DNA of 64,000 bases from Synechococcus sp. UW140 (GTDB lineage Bacteria > Cyanobacteriota > Cyanobacteriia > PCC-6307 > Cyanobiaceae): the NCBI RefSeq assembly GCF_900474295.1, contig NZ_UCOB01000014.1, positions 207,589 to 271,588 of the forward strand, written 5' to 3'. The position numbers and the translations under genes were made by a program. Within the stretch, counting starts at the first letter, position 1. Every line of letters starts with the position of its first letter. This document shows positions 62,627 to 64,000 of this stretch, in pieces. Under the pieces are notes generated by a model that saw nothing but the letters and a program-made list of their open reading frames with translations, was not told where the DNA came from and searched no databases.

Positions 62627-64000
62627 TCAGAACTGCCACTCCAAACCTCCCGATGCCCGGTAATCGGTTCCCCTAGTGCCACCCCAGGCTTCAATGCCGC
62701 CACGCACATACACCTTGTAGGAGCTGCTGTTGATGTTGGCAATCGTGTAATCCAGACCGCCTTCAACCAGCACGCCGTTGGTGGCTTCATGGGTGGAGTT
62801 GATATCCGCCGTGTCATTTGTAAAGCGATAGCCAATCGTCTGCTTGCTCAGGTTGCCGTTCCAGTCACCCAGCCAACCCACGCGCACTGAGGGAACCAAC
62901 TCTGAGGTCTCTCCTGTCTTGATCGGATAGGCGAATTTGATCGCCAAATCCGTCTGCAGATACGTCGTGGAGCGATCCTTATAGGTGAGATTCAAATCAC
63001 CTGCGCCACTCTCAGTGAAGCGATTTTCATTGTTGAAACTCCAGGTGGAGGTGAACTGGGGCTCAATCAGGAAGTCACCGGCTTCAAATGGCGCACCGAC
63101 GCGGAATGCAAGGCCATAGCTGGTGGCACTCTTCGTGCCGGATGCCGTCTCATCACCAAGCTGACTGGTGATTTCGATGATGTTCCGCTTTTGGTTACCG
63201 CTGAATCCAGTGGCACTGAACAGACCCTGCACATAGAAATTATCCGTCCAGTAGTCGGCACGCACACCACCACCCCAGCCATCGGAGTTCCAGGAGCCAC
63301 CACCGGCCAAAGCACTTTGCTGGATCAAATTGATGTTGCCGTAATTCACGAACGCGCCAACCTGGATCGACTCCGAAACGGAGACGTCGAGACCCAGTAC
63401 GCCGCCACCTGAATTGACGTAATAGGGATTGGTGAAGTCGTCGTTGTAGCTATCGCGATCATCACCACCAAAGGCGCGGAACCAAGCGCGAACTCCCTCG
63501 CGGCGAGCGTACTGCGCCGTCAGGGATGGATCCTCCACAAACCCTGCTGCCTCAAGCCGCTCAACCATCGTGCTCTCCTCCTCCACAACATCTGTGTTTT
63601 GAGCAATGGCACGGTCCAGTGCCTGCTGAGCATCCTCATCACTCACTTCGCCACTCTTGCTCCACAGTCCGCGAACCGGAGGAGCGGGATCCTCCTCAAT
63701 CACCTCTTGTTGTTCAACAACCGTTTCCTCGATCACCACTGGATCAAACTGACGCAATGGCAAACGCTCAAACAACGTGTCGGCCAAAAGGTTGTTGTAC
63801 GTCGCCATACCGCGACCAGGGCCATCAATATTGCGTGGTGCCAAGCCAGAGATGAATAGCTTCGCGAATGTTTCGTCGCCAATAATGGGCAACCCAATCT
63901 CATTCAAGACGTCATCCAGGATCTGATCAACAATGTCTGTACCAGGGCTGCCAGGGTCACAAATGGCATCCACATATCGGTCTGGGCTCGAGCAATCCAA
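62627..64000 (-). CDS. Second autotransporter, barrel end (5' part outside window)
   Basis: The frame runs off the right edge without a stop or reliable start. The visible 457 residues (CSSPDRYVDAICDPGSPGTD to GGLEWQF) are identical to the barrel and linker of the preceding autotransporter. Key features are the linker with acidic repeats (EEDPAPPVRG), the conserved SVSESIQVGAFVNYGNINLI strand region and the C-terminal aromatic residue for BAM recognition. Its passenger is unseen. Confidence 0.88.
   Translation of the reverse strand: MDCSSPDRYVDAICDPGSPGTDIVDQILDDVLNEIGLPIIGDETFAKLFISGLAPRNIDGPGRGMATYNNLLADTLFERLPLRQFDPVVIEETVVEQQEVIEEDPAPPVRGLWSKSGEVSDEDAQQALDRAIAQNTDVVEEESTMVERLEAAGFVEDPSLTAQYARREGVRAWFRAFGGDDRDSYNDDFTNPYYVNSGGGVLGLDVSVSESIQVGAFVNYGNINLIQQSALAGGGSWNSDGWGGGVRADYWTDNFYVQGLFSATGFSGNQKRNIIEITSQLGDETASGTKSATSYGLAFRVGAPFEAGDFLIEPQFTSTWSFNNENRFTESGAGDLNLTYKDRSTTYLQTDLAIKFAYPIKTGETSELVPSVRVGWLGDWNGNLSKQTIGYRFTNDTADINSTHEATNGVLVEGGLDYTIANINSSSYKVYVRGGIEAWGGTRGTDYRASGGLEWQF
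62627..64000. repeat. Direct repeat, right copy (at least 1,374 bp)
   Basis: Partner of 57839-59212; repeat continues beyond the window, so its full length is unknown. Confidence 0.95.

Overview
The window looks like a stretch of chromosome from a marine picocyanobacterium, most likely a marine Synechococcus. The clues are psb27 (photosystem II assembly lipoprotein), a high-light-inducible (hli) gene, a cyanobacterial AbrB-type regulator, a group 1 sigma factor with a long Lys/Ala-rich N-terminal extension, a LexA gene with a cyanobacterial-style LexA box, and many very small genes in a moderately GC-rich background. The assignment is from recognised protein families; no database search was possible.

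Core block 1 (1-14.7 kb): a partial inorganic pyrophosphatase, proS, psb27, purA, a PfkB-family (adenosine-kinase-like) sugar kinase, cutA, cobK, ssb, argB, two conserved cyanobacterial membrane-protein genes, priA and rpoD. It ends abruptly: the rpoD reading frame runs about 50 codons past its expected end, apparently because one inserted base removes a double stop, and a decayed tyrosine integrase follows.

Accessory block A (14.7-22.4 kb) holds a Tat-exported protein resembling the catalytic domain of alanyl-tRNA synthetase, a tandem pair of small paralogues, a DUF3104-like gene and several small unknown proteins. Core block 2 (22.4-30.5 kb) has hemC, an L,D-transpeptidase, a second inorganic pyrophosphatase, a YbjQ-family protein, a MIF/tautomerase homologue, a TerB-like/COQ4-like protein coupled to a TrpF-like gene, a frameshifted zinc metallopeptidase and yccF.

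Accessory block B (30.5-45.4 kb) is a mosaic of small or orphan genes, two double-glycine leader peptides (candidate RiPP/bacteriocin precursors), hli with an overlapping TTG-start partner, a decayed FAD monooxygenase, an AT-rich part with a multi-pass membrane protein and an LCAT-like lipase lipoprotein, and gene fragments. It ends at tRNA-Ala(GGC), whose 3' end faces the block, the usual geometry for an island at a tRNA.

Core block 3 (45.4-57.7 kb): lexA, an esterase, a 2OG-Fe(II) oxygenase-like gene, argF, ftsH, a two-pore-type K+ channel, an nfeD-flotillin-flotillin operon, ribD and a DUF3122-like gene. From 57.8 kb to the right edge lie two minus-strand autotransporter genes in tandem whose 3' ends, encoding the beta-barrel, look identical over at least 1,374 bp; the second runs off the window.
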